NCBI GenBank assembly: GCA_035441325.1
Contig: DAOROA010000024.1
Location: 1 to 64,000, forward strand
Reading direction: 5' to 3'
Length of the DNA stretch: 64,000 nt
Source of the DNA: Competibacter_A sp002352125
GTDB taxonomy: Bacteria > Pseudomonadota > Gammaproteobacteria > Competibacterales > Competibacteraceae
This document shows, in pieces, positions 1 through 8,825 of the stretch (the first letter of the stretch is position 1; every line of letters begins with the position of its first letter). The position numbers and the translations under genes were made by a program. Under the pieces are notes generated by a model. That model did not search any database. It had not been told where the DNA came from and worked only from the letters and a program-made list of their open reading frames with translations.

Positions 1-54
<54 letters not shown>

Positions 55-144
55 CTACCCATTGACCGGGCCAAACCAGCGCTCGGCTCGGTCCATCGTC
101 CTTCGCTGCCATGATGCCAGGGCCGCAGAGTTTTCGTTTCATGG

Positions 145-229
<85 letters not shown>

Positions 230-244
230 AAAATCGAGTCGCGC

Positions 245-273
245 ATTATGAAGAAAGAGAAAATAATTGTCAA
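245..273 (-). promoter_or_regulatory. Sigma-70 promoter for the tRNA-Tyr/Gly unit
   Basis: On the minus strand there is a perfect TTGACA (-35, 268-273), a 17-bp spacer and CATAAT (-10, 245-250). The sequence GCGCGAC follows before the mature tRNA begins at 229. GC-rich discriminators directly after the -10 box are typical of stringently controlled stable-RNA promoters, so growth-rate control is a reasonable inference. Confidence 0.8.
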
Positions 274-387
274 TATTACAATGTGAATTTTCTGTCGAAC
301 CGCGATGATGTCAACGCCAAATGAATGTTTTTGAGTCGGATTTGGCGGTTCCAACCCTTAATTTAAGGGGCGTTGGTGGTCCTGAAC

Positions 388-435
388 GCTGTCGATTCCA
401 TACCTCAATATGCTGTCGATTCCATACCTCAATAT
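388..435. repeat. 24-bp perfect tandem duplication (2 copies)
   Basis: Two identical head-to-tail 24-bp units (388-411 and 412-435) begin GCTGTCGATTCC and end CTCAATAT. There are only two copies and no spacers, so this is not a CRISPR. It is probably a replication-slippage duplication in non-coding DNA. Confidence 0.9.
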
Positions 436-855
436 ATTGTTATCTTAATCCCGAGGGCCGCTGCTCGTACCACGAAAGGATAAGTAGTTAGCCCTAACTC
501 ATTAAGTGTATTAATCAAAATATTTTCAAATGGTTAATGTTTGAAAAAAATCGGCCGAGCTTTCGGTCGAGTACTTAAGATTCGAGAGGTGCTGAGTAGA
601 TTGAGATGACAGGAAGGCGGTGGCGAGCTGGGCGGAGCAACTTGGGGAACGTGCAGTTGAATCGACGATTGGTTCGGGCGGTGGAACGCTTGCGGGTGTG
701 GCCGGACATCTGTATTTCTGTGGCTTGGAGAGGCAGGATAGAGACGCGGGCGATGCAGGTGTTGCCGGGCTGGGATCGTTCAATATTGCTGTTGTTTTGT
801 TCGAACATTTTTGTAGTCGGCGGCATAAGAAGGTAACGCTGAAGTGTGTTTTGTG

Positions 856-885
856 TTGAGTCCTTAAGGAACTACGATTTATACT
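856..885 (+). promoter_or_regulatory. Likely promoter of tRNA-Thr
   Basis: TTGAGT (856-861) and TATACT (880-885) are separated by 18 bp and end 22 bp before the mature tRNA-Thr. The -10 box matches the consensus at 5 of 6 positions and the -35 box at 4 of 6. No better promoter is visible in the spacer. Confidence 0.5.
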
Positions 886-907
886 TTTACATCTAACATA
901 TTCGATT

Positions 908-984
908 GCTGGCGTAGCTCAGATCGGTAGAGCGGCTGATTTGTAATCAGCGGGTCGGGGGTTCGATTCCCTTCGCCAGCTCCA
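908..984 (+). tRNA. thrU: tRNA-Thr (TGT)
   Basis: The acceptor strand GCTGGCG pairs with CGCCAGC and is followed by discriminator T and an encoded CCA. The anticodon arm CTGAT-TTGTAAT-CAG gives TGT, and the T-loop is GTTCGATTC. In E. coli the equivalent gene is co-transcribed with tRNA-Tyr and tRNA-Gly ahead of tufB. Here it lies about 680 bp away on the opposite strand. Confidence 0.95.
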
Positions 985-1065
985 AAGTCAACTAAAATTT
1001 AATCATCGATTCAGATTTTGGCCTGGGTGGTTTCGGAATTAGTTTGTGCGAAGGAGTTCGATCTA

Positions 1066-2301
1066 ATGAGGTTCTTTTCCGAGATCGTGGCGAAATCTTT
1101 CGACCATGCGCGATTTTTGTTGCCAATAATCAGCGGGTTACTGGCGGTGTCGGCTGGCGATATTTTTGCCAGGCAGATTGCCATTTCTTGGAACGCCAAT
1201 ACTGAACCCGAGCTTGGAGGTTATCTACTTTATTATGGATTAGCAAGCAGAGCATATACATCGACAATTGATGTGGGTAATCAAACTAGCTACGTTTTGA
1301 ATGTTGACGACGCCAACACATACTACATCGCTGTTACGGCTTATAACATCAATAAAACGCTTGAAAGCAGTTTTTCTAATGAAGTGAATACTTCGAGTGG
1401 TAGTGTTTCGTTGGCGTTTCAGGAGAGCCCGAGCGAGGGGTCATACGAAAGTGGGGTGGGGTTGATTCGGGGATGGGTGTGCAACGCGTCCGTGGTTGAG
1501 GTGGAAATTGATGGCGGGGAGCGGCTGAGGGCGGCTTACGGGACCCGACGTGCGGACACGGCATCGGTGTGCGGTACCACCGATACGGGGTATGGATTGA
1601 CCTATAACTGGAACCTGCTGGGAGACGGGATTCACACGCTGCGGGTTTTGGCCGACGGGGTGGAGTTTGACCGCGTCTCCTTTCGCGTGACCACGTTGGG
1701 AGAACCCTATCTTCAAGGTATCGGTGGCGAATATTCGCTGCTCGATTTTCCTCAATCGGGTAGCCAGGTGACCGTGCGTTGGTCCGAAGCCCACCAAAAC
1801 TTCGTTATCGTGGATATCGACGCGAATGCAGGTACGGCAAATCAGAGCAATTTCGCTGCGGTTAGACGCCCTTTCTCTTCGTTTTTGGCGTTTCAGGAGA
1901 GCCCGAGCGAGGGGTCATACGAAAGTGGGGTGGGGTTGATTCGGGGATGGGTGTGCAACGCGTCCGTGGTTGAGGTGGAAATTGATGGCGGGGAGCGGCT
2001 GAGGGCGGCTTACGGGACCCGACGTGCGGACACGGCATCGGTGTGCGGTACCACCGATACGGGGTATGGATTGACCTATAACTGGAACCTGCTGGGAGAC
2101 GGGATTCACACGCTGCGGGTTTTGGCCGACGGGGTGGAGTTTGACCGCGTCTCCTTTCGCGTGACCACGTTGGGCCAGGATTATTTGCGGAACGTGCCAG
2201 AATATCGGCGCACGCTGTCGAATTTTCCGAGCACCGGCAGAAATACGACTCTGCGTTGGTCGGAAACTCACCAAAATTTCGTTATCGTAGGCTTCGAATA
2301 A
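1066..2301 (+). CDS. Secreted Fn3-domain protein with duplicated domain of unknown function
   Basis: This is a 411-residue protein. The ATG at 1066 is chosen because AAGGAG lies nine bases upstream; a TTG at 1018 in the same frame lacks such a site. Residues 12-35 form a hydrophobic signal or anchor segment. Residues about 38-110 read like a fibronectin type III domain (WNANTEPELGGYLLYYG, YYIAVTAYN). Two copies of an unnamed domain of about 97 residues follow. They are identical in protein and, by eye, in DNA, and each contains GWVCN, two cysteines and NWNLLGDGIHTLRVLADG. Each copy is followed by a diverged tail of about 35 residues ending HQNFVIV. An extracellular or cell-surface role is inferred from the signal and domain types. 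No catalytic motif is visible. Confidence 0.75.
   Translation: MRFFSEIVAKSFDHARFLLPIISGLLAVSAGDIFARQIAISWNANTEPELGGYLLYYGLASRAYTSTIDVGNQTSYVLNVDDANTYYIAVTAYNINKTLESSFSNEVNTSSGSVSLAFQESPSEGSYESGVGLIRGWVCNASVVEVEIDGGERLRAAYGTRRADTASVCGTTDTGYGLTYNWNLLGDGIHTLRVLADGVEFDRVSFRVTTLGEPYLQGIGGEYSLLDFPQSGSQVTVRWSEAHQNFVIVDIDANAGTANQSNFAAVRRPFSSFLAFQESPSEGSYESGVGLIRGWVCNASVVEVEIDGGERLRAAYGTRRADTASVCGTTDTGYGLTYNWNLLGDGIHTLRVLADGVEFDRVSFRVTTLGQDYLRNVPEYRRTLSNFPSTGRNTTLRWSETHQNFVIVGFE
1411..1700 (+). repeat. 290-bp exact direct repeat, copy 1
   Basis: It begins TTGGCGTTTCAGGAGAGC and ends GTGACCACGTTGGG. By eye it matches 1885-2174 at every base, at a constant offset of 474 bp. It encodes the first copy of the repeated domain in the secreted Fn3 protein. 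The flanking spacers and tails have diverged. Confidence 0.93.
1885..2174 (+). repeat. 290-bp exact direct repeat, copy 2
   Basis: This is the second copy of the unit at 1411-1700. Identity at synonymous positions implies a very recent duplication or continuing gene conversion, because the tails that follow the two copies differ clearly. Confidence 0.93.
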
Positions 2302-2727
2302 TTTCAATCGAGACGAGTGGGGTTGCTGTTCGCAATATTTTGCGAGATTTGCCAGCCTCTTGTGAGATTTTCTAGCGTCGGGTTGTTGGGAACCAGTGAT
2401 TGAGCGAACCGAACACTAGGGATAGAAACGCATCAGTTTGCAGAAAGCGTTCCGGTCGGCGAACGGGGAACGGATGGTGGAGAAGGCGGGCTCATGGTAG
2501 CGATTTCACCGAGAATCTATCGAGACAGAGCGCGTTCGATGGAACAATCGGCTCAAAGCAGAAAAATTGACATGCGCCAAAGATAGGCTTTACTTATCCA
2601 CCGTCTGCCCGTCCAACGTGGGTCGGGAAAGCGTGCGAAGTATCAACAAGGAGCTTTGGTGGCTGAAGCTTGGCCAAGCTGAACCAACGTATGAAACCTC
2701 ACAACCACACAACTCGAGGATGAACTG
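2302..2727. other. Intergenic region, no gene recognised
   Basis: This 426-bp gap lies between the Fn3 protein and the thiolase. No open frame here shows coding features or similarity that I recognise. A TTGACA at 2567-2572 followed 18 bp later by TACTTA (2591-2596) is a weak candidate promoter for the thiolase. The thiolase start at 2728 is preceded by GAGGATGAACTG, in which GAGG can serve as the ribosome-binding site. Confidence 0.5.
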
Positions 2728-3930
2728 ATGGCTCTGAAAGAAGTCGTGATCGTTAGCGCCGCTCGGACGGCGATCGGCAAATTCATGGGCACCCTCAAGG
2801 ACGTATCGGCCCGTGATCTGGCGATAACCGCTGCCAAGGGCGCAATCGAACGATCCGGCATTCCAGCCGACAAGATCGATGAAATCTGCATGGGGCAGCT
2901 TTATACCGGTATGCAAGGCTCTCTACCGGCGCGGCAGGTGAGCATGCGGGTTGGTTTGCCACATAGCAGCAGCGCCGTATCCGTCAACCAGAACTGTACT
3001 TCTGGCATGCGCGCGCTGGAGATTGCGTGCCACAACATCATGCTCGGCCAGACCGAGATTGGTTTGGTGGTTGGCGTCGAGAGCATGACCAATGCACCTT
3101 ACATGCTGCCCAAGGGCCGCATGGGTTACCGGATGGGACAGGGCAACATCGAAGACAGCATGATCCACGATGGCCTGTTCGACGAACTGGTGCCAGGCCA
3201 CATGGCCATGACGGCGGAAAACGTTGCGGTCAAATACGGCATCACCCGCCAGGAATGCGACGAATTGGCGCTGATCAGCCATACCCGCTGCACTAATGCC
3301 ACCAAGGAAGGTATCTTCAAACGCGAAATTGTGCCGGTCGAACTCAAGTCTAGGAAAGGCTCGACCTTTTTCGATGCCGACGAGAATTTCATCCCCGATG
3401 CCAGCTTAGAGAAGATGGCCAAGCTGTCGGCTGCCTTTAAGAAAGATGGTGTGGTTACCGCCGCCAACGCATCCAGCATCAACGACGGTGCCAGCGCGGT
3501 GGTGATCATGTCGCTGGACAAGGCAAAGGAGATGGGGATTAAGCCGTTGATGAAGCTAGTTAGCATTTGCAACGCTGGCATCGATCCGGCAGTCATGGGA
3601 CTAGGCCCAGCAGTGGCGATTCCCAAGGCTCTCAAACAGGCTGGTCGGAAATTCGAGGATATCGAGTACTGGGAAGTCAACGAAGCATTTGCTGCCCAGT
3701 GGCTGGGTGTCGGCCGGATGTTGAAAGAGCAGGGCATGAACTTGAGCCCGGATAATTGTAACTTCAACGGATCAGGTATCGCGTTGGGTCATCCGGTTGG
3801 CTCGACCGGCTTGCGTATCGTGGTCAGCCTGTATTACGAATTGGAGCGCCAGGGTAAAGCTTTAGGCGGCGCTTCGCTGTGTGTCGGTACCGGCCCCGCT
3901 ATGGCTTCGTTATGGACGCGCGATATCTAG
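2728..3930 (+). CDS. phaA: Acetyl-CoA acetyltransferase (thiolase)
   Basis: This 400-residue thiolase would condense two acetyl-CoA to acetoacetyl-CoA or run the reverse thiolysis in the cytoplasm. The nucleophilic cysteine is Cys90 in NQNCTSGMRAL. The NEAFAAQ block, His355 in GIALGHPVG and Cys385 in LCVGTGPA supply the other active-site elements. Length is normal for the family. The gene stands alone, followed by a strong terminator. Feeding acetoacetyl-CoA into PHA synthesis is plausible because phaC lies 3 kb away, but a beta-oxidation or ketone-body thiolase cannot be excluded, so the symbol is tentative. Confidence 0.85.
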   Translation: MALKEVVIVSAARTAIGKFMGTLKDVSARDLAITAAKGAIERSGIPADKIDEICMGQLYTGMQGSLPARQVSMRVGLPHSSSAVSVNQNCTSGMRALEIACHNIMLGQTEIGLVVGVESMTNAPYMLPKGRMGYRMGQGNIEDSMIHDGLFDELVPGHMAMTAENVAVKYGITRQECDELALISHTRCTNATKEGIFKREIVPVELKSRKGSTFFDADENFIPDASLEKMAKLSAAFKKDGVVTAANASSINDGASAVVIMSLDKAKEMGIKPLMKLVSICNAGIDPAVMGLGPAVAIPKALKQAGRKFEDIEYWEVNEAFAAQWLGVGRMLKEQGMNLSPDNCNFNGSGIALGHPVGSTGLRIVVSLYYELERQGKALGGASLCVGTGPAMASLWTRDI

Positions 3931-3949
3931 TGCTTGATTGAAAAGCTCG

Positions 3950-3974
3950 GGCGGCCTGGATGGGCCGCCTTTTA
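3950..3974 (+). terminator. Rho-independent terminator of the thiolase gene
   Basis: A perfect 7-bp GC stem GGCGGCC/GGCCGCC with a 6-nt loop (3950-3969) is followed directly by TTTT and an AT-rich stretch, 20 bp past the thiolase stop codon. Confidence 0.9.
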
Positions 3975-3986
3975 AATCGCATGATT

Positions 3987-3999
3987 TTATATCATCATC
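3987..3999 (-). repeat. Recurrent 13-bp motif GATGATGAYATAA, copy A (candidate Ter-like site)
   Basis: The plus strand reads TTATATCATCATC, so the GATGATGATATAA sense is on the minus strand. It lies between the thiolase terminator and serS and is followed at 4002-4015 by a perfect AT-rich palindrome, AGGATAATTATCCT. Four further exact copies of the motif lie at 6678, 35325, 36283 and 42141, all intergenic. Confidence 0.7.
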
Positions 4000-4079
4000 T
4001 CAGGATAATTATCCTAAAATATCAGTATAATCCAGCACCAAACTAACCTTATCCAACAATATTAGGAGCACCGAAATTC

Positions 4080-5363
4080 ATGCTGGACCCAAAGCTACTG
4101 AGAAGCGAGCTAGAGCAAACTGCTACCAAACTCGCCCGGCGCGGATACACCCTAGATATCGAATTGCTCGGTGCTCTGGAATCGCAACGCAAGACCCTAC
4201 AAGTTCGCACTCAAGAACTACAAAACGAGCGTAATACCCGCTCCAAGGTTATTGGTCGTGCCAAGGCTAACGGACAGAATATTCAACCGCTGTTAGATGA
4301 AGTCACGTCCTTGGGCGACGAACTCAAAAAGACCGAAAGCGAGCTGGAGCTTGTCCAAACGCAACTGCTCGCTCTGCAACTAGGCATCCCCAACTTACCC
4401 CACGACAGCACTCCCAGCGGCAACAACGATACCGATAATGTCGAAATCAGACGTTGGGGCGAGCCGCGCCAGTTCAGATTCGAAGCTCGCGATCATGTGG
4501 ATCTAGGCGCGGAGGGCAGTCTGGATTTCGAGGCAGCCACCAAGCTAACCGGAACCCGTTTTGCAGTAATCAAGGGACAACTCGCGCGGCTCCATAGAGC
4601 ACTAATCCAGCTTATGCTTGATTTGCATACCCAGGAGCATGGCTACCGCGAAGTTTACGTACCCTATATGGTCAACGCCGACAGCTTAAGAGGTACTGGC
4701 CAATTGCCGAAATTCGAGGCGGATTTATTCAAGCTAAGCGGCGAACTGAATTATTACTTGATCCCGACAGCCGAAGTGCCGGTAACCAACTTAGTGCGTG
4801 ACAGCATCCTGGAAGACGACCAGTTACCACTATGTTACGTCGCCCACACGCCTTGCTTTCGGAGCGAAGCTGGTTCCTACGGCAAAGACGTGCGCGGCAT
4901 GATCCGGCAGCATCAGTTCGAAAAAGTAGAGCTGGTGCAGATCGTTCGTCCAATGGATTCTTATATTGCCCTTGAAAAATTGACCGGCCATGCAGAAAAG
5001 GTATTGCAACGATTGGAGTTGCCCTATCGGGTAGTAGCGCTTTGTACCGGCGACATAGGCTTTTCCTCGGCTAAAACTTACGATCTAGAGGTTTGGTTGC
5101 CAGGCCAGAAAAAGTATCGGGAGATCTCCTCATGCAGCAACTTCGAGGATTTTCAAGCGCGACGGATGCAAGCGCGCTGGCGTAACCCCGCCACCGGTAA
5201 ACCCGAATTAGTCCATACTCTGAACGGTTCCGGGTTAGCGGTGGGGCGAACCTTGGTGGCGGTAATGGAGAACTACCAAGACGAACGCGGCCGAATTCGG
5301 GTTCCCGATGCACTCAAGCCCTATCTGGGTGGGTTGGATTACATCGTTCCGGATGGGCGTTGA
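4080..5363 (+). CDS. serS: Seryl-tRNA synthetase
   Basis: This 427-residue class II aminoacyl-tRNA synthetase charges tRNA-Ser with serine in the cytoplasm. Residues about 1-110 form the N-terminal antiparallel coiled-coil tRNA-binding arm, rich in Leu, Gln and Lys. The catalytic domain shows the TAEVPVTN loop, motif 2 (CFRSEAGSYGKDVRGMIRQH, near residue 258) and motif 3 (GSGLAVGRTLVAVMENYQ, near residue 382). Length is standard. TTAGGAGCACC just upstream provides a ribosome-binding site. Copy A of the 13-bp motif and a palindrome precede it, and no partner gene is joined to it. Confidence 0.97.
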   Translation: MLDPKLLRSELEQTATKLARRGYTLDIELLGALESQRKTLQVRTQELQNERNTRSKVIGRAKANGQNIQPLLDEVTSLGDELKKTESELELVQTQLLALQLGIPNLPHDSTPSGNNDTDNVEIRRWGEPRQFRFEARDHVDLGAEGSLDFEAATKLTGTRFAVIKGQLARLHRALIQLMLDLHTQEHGYREVYVPYMVNADSLRGTGQLPKFEADLFKLSGELNYYLIPTAEVPVTNLVRDSILEDDQLPLCYVAHTPCFRSEAGSYGKDVRGMIRQHQFEKVELVQIVRPMDSYIALEKLTGHAEKVLQRLELPYRVVALCTGDIGFSSAKTYDLEVWLPGQKKYREISSCSNFEDFQARRMQARWRNPATGKPELVHTLNGSGLAVGRTLVAVMENYQDERGRIRVPDALKPYLGGLDYIVPDGR

Positions 5364-5536
5364 ACCGCCAAAATGTAAAACAACCATGATTGTAAGAGCA
5401 GGCTAATACTCAATTCGGGAAGCCGCAATCTCCAACGGATAGCCAGCAGCAAGCCCAGCAGAGAGGCGAGAGGAGAATGGTATGGCGCTCCTAGCAAACG
5501 CGCTTTCCACCATCACGAGCAAAAACGGATAAATTT

Positions 5537-6655
5537 ATGATCGTTATTTTGAGTTCCAATGTCGCGGAGAATTCTAAGGAGTATCGGCTTACGCTCGACT
5601 ATTTGTCGCGGCTGCCGGGTATTGCCACTCGCATCCATAATGTACAGGGTGCTCAGCAAGTACTGACCGAAATTTATCTGATCGGCGACACCAAGACGCT
5701 CTCCGTCGAGGATATTCGCGTCTTGCCAGGCGTGGAGCGGGTCATCCGAGTTTCAGAAGAATATCGCATTCTGGGCCGGCATCGGGACGGGCAGCGCGTC
5801 AGCGGTTTCGAGTATAACGGGGTTTCGTTCAGCCAGGATACCTTGAACGTGTTCGCTGGTTTGTGCGCCGTCGATACCTCCGAACATGTAGAACTAATGC
5901 TAAAGGCTTTGCGGGATCATGGTCAGGTTTGCACCCGGATGGGCGCCTACAAGCCCCGCACTAATCCCTATTCGTTTCAAGGTCATGGAAAATCTTGTTT
6001 AAATTATGTTTTCGAGTTGGCTGGCAAATATGACATCAAGGTTATTGCCATGGAGATAACCCACGAAAGTCATGTCGATGAAATTCATGAGTGTCTGGAG
6101 CAGACCGGCCGACCTACTGGAGTGATGCTGCAGATCGGTACCCGGAACACCCAAAATTTCGAGTTGTTAAAAGCCGTTGGTCGGCAACAGGACTTCCCGG
6201 TACTGTTCAAGCGAGGATTTGGTATCACCCTGAACGAATCGCTCAATGCCGCTGAGTATCTTGCCAGCGAGGGCAATTCCCGGGTGGTGTTTTGCCTGCG
6301 GGGAGTGAAAACCAACATGGGCGATCCACACCGCAATTTGGTCGATTTCAGTCATGTACCAGTACTAAAACGGTTAACGCGGATGCCAGTGTGCATCGAT
6401 CCCTCACACTCAGTGGGCTCTCGCGAACGTTCTCCAGATGGCTTATACGATTTGATGCATGCTACGGCACAAGGAGTCGTGGCAGGTGCCAACATGGTGT
6501 TGGTAGATTTTCATCCGGTGCCTACCAAAGCATTGGTGGATGGTCCGCAAGCCATGTTATTAGAAGAGTTAGGCTGGTTTTTGGAAGATGTCGCGACCGC
6601 ACGAGAGTGCTACGAGAAACGTCAAATCTTGGCTGCGCAGCGAGTTGCGAGCTAA
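5537..6655 (+). CDS. aroF: 3-deoxy-7-phosphoheptulonate (DAHP) synthase, AroA(I)beta/KDO8PS-like type
   Basis: The first enzyme of the shikimate pathway, which condenses phosphoenolpyruvate with erythrose 4-phosphate. It has 372 residues. An N-terminal ferredoxin-like regulatory domain of about 90 residues, as in Thermotoga-type DAHP synthases, precedes the TIM barrel. The barrel carries GAYKPRTNPYSFQGHG (near residue 135), the KRG of VLFKRGFG and IDPSHSVGS (near residue 287). It is not the short AroFGH type of E. coli, so the symbol indicates function only. The upstream 170 bp contain a tiny leader-like frame with a Trp codon (5477-5494), described in the findings. Confidence 0.9.
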   Translation: MIVILSSNVAENSKEYRLTLDYLSRLPGIATRIHNVQGAQQVLTEIYLIGDTKTLSVEDIRVLPGVERVIRVSEEYRILGRHRDGQRVSGFEYNGVSFSQDTLNVFAGLCAVDTSEHVELMLKALRDHGQVCTRMGAYKPRTNPYSFQGHGKSCLNYVFELAGKYDIKVIAMEITHESHVDEIHECLEQTGRPTGVMLQIGTRNTQNFELLKAVGRQQDFPVLFKRGFGITLNESLNAAEYLASEGNSRVVFCLRGVKTNMGDPHRNLVDFSHVPVLKRLTRMPVCIDPSHSVGSRERSPDGLYDLMHATAQGVVAGANMVLVDFHPVPTKALVDGPQAMLLEELGWFLEDVATARECYEKRQILAAQRVAS

Positions 6656-6677
6656 TTTCTGAGAAATTTTTATATGA

Positions 6678-6690
6678 TTATATCATCATC
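6678..6690 (-). repeat. Recurrent 13-bp motif GATGATGAYATAA, copy B (candidate Ter-like site)
   Basis: The plus strand reads TTATATCATCATC, 22 bp past the DAHP synthase stop, in the convergent gap before phaC. An imperfect palindrome GAGTGAAATTTAACTC (6690-6705) abuts it. It has the same orientation as copy A. Confidence 0.7.
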
Positions 6691-6747
6691 GAGTGAAATT
6701 TAACTCAATAGATCAACCTATACATCACTTACCACTAAAACCTTCCT

Positions 6748-6780
6748 CCCCACGTTATAGTTACATGGTTCAACGTGGGG
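6748..6780. terminator. Hairpin between convergent aroF and phaC
   Basis: A perfect 9-bp inverted repeat CCCCACGTT/AACGTGGGG has a 15-nt loop and lies 17 bp beyond the phaC stop. There is no long T-run on either side; the minus-strand transcript continues into GAGGAAGGTTTT. It probably serves as a bidirectional terminator or 3'-end stabiliser, mainly for phaC. Confidence 0.55.
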
Positions 6781-6796
6781 AAACAACTAAAAACTA

Positions 6797-8692
6797 TCAT
6801 TTCTGCAATACATAAACACCCAGCGCATCACAGATCGGATACAGGCCTTTTTCTGGAGCACCCATTACCGGAGGTGAGACCTGATGCTCGGCAGAGTGCC
6901 TAATCAGCCATGCTTGCCAGACCGGCCACCAGGAACCATGATGTTTAGGCATAGTCGCTTGCCAAGTATCGGGGTCAACATAGCGATCTTGATCAGTACG
7001 GCACGCTACCTGATAACTACGGTGACGATGTCCTGGCTCACTAACAATTCCAGCATTATGACCACCGCTAGTCAGTAAAAAAGTCACCTCATCAGAATCA
7101 GCCAAGAGATTGATTTTGTAGACCGAGCGCCAAGGTGCAACATGATCTTGCTCTGTAGCAACCGTGAAGATCGGCGCTCGGATATCAGTAACGGCAATAG
7201 AGCGACCATTAACTTTGTAATGACCGGTAGCCAGCTCGTTACCGAGGAAAATGTGACGCAGATACTCGGAATGCATCCGGTAGGGCATTCGAGTTTGATC
7301 GGCGTTCCAAGCCATCAAGTCGTTGATTTTTTGACGCTTACCGAGTAGATAATCATGGACCAGACGCGACCAAATCAGGTCGTTGGAGCGTAGTAACTGG
7401 AATGCCCCCACCATTTGATCAGCGTCCAAATAACCCTGATCCCACATCATGTCTTCCAAAAAAGCAACTTGACTTTCATTGATAAACAATAGCAACTCGC
7501 CCGCTTCAGTAAAGTCGGTTTGAGCCGCAAAAAGAGTAACTGTCTTAATGCGGTCATCCCCATCGCGGGCCATCGCGGCAGCGACGATGGTCAGCATGGT
7601 CCCACCCAGACAGTAACCAACCGCATGAATCTTTCGTTCTGGCAGGATCGCGGTAATCGCATCCAGTGCCGCCATAACACCCTGTACGCGATAATCATCC
7701 ATACCGATATCGCGATCCTCGGCTGTCGGATTCTTCCAGGAGATAGCAAATACAGTATGCCCTTTCTCTACCAGATACCTAACCATCGAATTATTGGGCG
7801 ACAGATCGAGAATGTAATACTTCATGATCCAAGCCGGCACGATCAAAATCGGCTCAGCATAGACTTGCGGAGTAGTGGGCTGATATTGAATCAACTCGAT
7901 CAGGTGATTGCGAAAAACTACCTTGCCAGGCGTAACCGCCACATCGCGACCAACTACGAACTGCTCGATTTCACCGTCCAGCCGTTTGCCAGCGACTGAC
8001 GCTTCCATATCAGCCACGAAATTGGCCCAGCCACGAGCCAAGTTCTGGCCGCCTTCTTCAATGGTGGCTCTCAGAATTTCCGGATTGGTGAGCGGCGAGT
8101 TCGATGGAGAGAACATATCGAGAATTTGCCGCGTCATGAACGAAACGATGGCTTCGTTCTGCTTGCTGACTCCGCGATTGCGGGTCGTCGCGTTATACCA
8201 CCATTGCTGATTCAACAAAAACGATTGATAAATCAGGTTATAAGGCCACTGTCGCCAACCTTCGTCATCGAAGCGATGATCTTGGGGCAAGGGTTCTATG
8301 CAAGGTGGCGTACTGGGATCTTGGTTCGCTTTAAAAGCGTATAGCCCCAACCGAACCATTTTGCGGATCGCTTTTTCGTTCAGCAACGCTTGCTTGCCAG
8401 GCGACAACCCGAGGTGCATCAGCCAGTCTAGATAGGCCATAGCCAACACCACAGGAGAAATGCCGCCGGTACCGCGAGCCAAATTGGCACTGACCATGCG
8501 GTCGATGGTTTCGGGGATATGGGTACCGAGAAACGTTCGTTCGAGACCGTAAGCACGGTGCGCCGAAGAGGCTTGGCCAGATGGACCGCGCCAGGAACGG
8601 GGCGGAGATTTAGGCGCGTTTTCGAAGGAGGATTGTTCGGATGTCGAGCCGGCCTGAGCATCGGCCGGGGCGGTTTCATTTGGTTTCTGCAT
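6797..8692 (-). CDS. phaC: Class I poly(3-hydroxyalkanoate) synthase
   Basis: Polymerises (R)-3-hydroxyacyl-CoA into PHA on the granule surface. It has 631 residues, within the class I range. An N-terminal tail of about 50 residues rich in Ser, Pro and Ala precedes the PhaC N domain. The lipase-like box is GYCLGG with the nucleophilic cysteine near residue 361. The other triad members are the Asp of TEQDHVAPW and the His of SGGHNAGIV. GGAGG lies ten bases before the ATG. No phasin, phaB or phaR is adjacent. It follows paaK in the same orientation with a 133-bp gap, so it probably has its own promoter. Confidence 0.96.
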   Translation of the reverse strand: MQKPNETAPADAQAGSTSEQSSFENAPKSPPRSWRGPSGQASSAHRAYGLERTFLGTHIPETIDRMVSANLARGTGGISPVVLAMAYLDWLMHLGLSPGKQALLNEKAIRKMVRLGLYAFKANQDPSTPPCIEPLPQDHRFDDEGWRQWPYNLIYQSFLLNQQWWYNATTRNRGVSKQNEAIVSFMTRQILDMFSPSNSPLTNPEILRATIEEGGQNLARGWANFVADMEASVAGKRLDGEIEQFVVGRDVAVTPGKVVFRNHLIELIQYQPTTPQVYAEPILIVPAWIMKYYILDLSPNNSMVRYLVEKGHTVFAISWKNPTAEDRDIGMDDYRVQGVMAALDAITAILPERKIHAVGYCLGGTMLTIVAAAMARDGDDRIKTVTLFAAQTDFTEAGELLLFINESQVAFLEDMMWDQGYLDADQMVGAFQLLRSNDLIWSRLVHDYLLGKRQKINDLMAWNADQTRMPYRMHSEYLRHIFLGNELATGHYKVNGRSIAVTDIRAPIFTVATEQDHVAPWRSVYKINLLADSDEVTFLLTSGGHNAGIVSEPGHRHRSYQVACRTDQDRYVDPDTWQATMPKHHGSWWPVWQAWLIRHSAEHQVSPPVMGAPEKGLYPICDALGVYVLQK

Positions 8693-8825
8693 GGCTACGC
8701 ACCTCCGGATACCCGGATACGATAGGTTCGCGGTGCGATTCAGCGTTTACCGCACTGCGTCCCCAGTGTAGCGCAAAGCGAAAAGGCCAGCTTGATTTAG
8801 CCGGCCAATCCTTCGCAGAAAAACG

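Larger units (their letters stand above)
230..855. other. Gene-poor spacer between divergent tRNA transcription units
   Basis: About 625 bp lie between the tRNA-Tyr/Gly unit and the divergent tRNA-Thr. Apart from the tRNA promoter (245-273) and a 24-bp tandem duplication (388-435), I see nothing with gene-like features. Short open frames between about 526 and 859 exist on both strands, but they overlap each other, lack a convincing ribosome-binding site and resemble no family I know. In E. coli tRNA-Thr(TGT), Tyr and Gly are tightly packed in one operon, so this spacer marks a rearrangement relative to that order. Confidence 0.6.

Noticed and set aside
388..435. Possible CRISPR array
   Set aside because: Only two units, directly abutting with no spacer, and no cas genes in the window.
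526..859. Small overlapping open frames on both strands between the tRNAs
   Set aside because: They overlap one another, lack ribosome-binding sites and have low-complexity products with no resemblance to known proteins.
1441..2307. Minus-strand frames repeated inside the Fn3 protein gene
   Set aside because: They repeat only because the underlying 290-bp unit is duplicated; the plus frame has signal peptide and Fn3 features.
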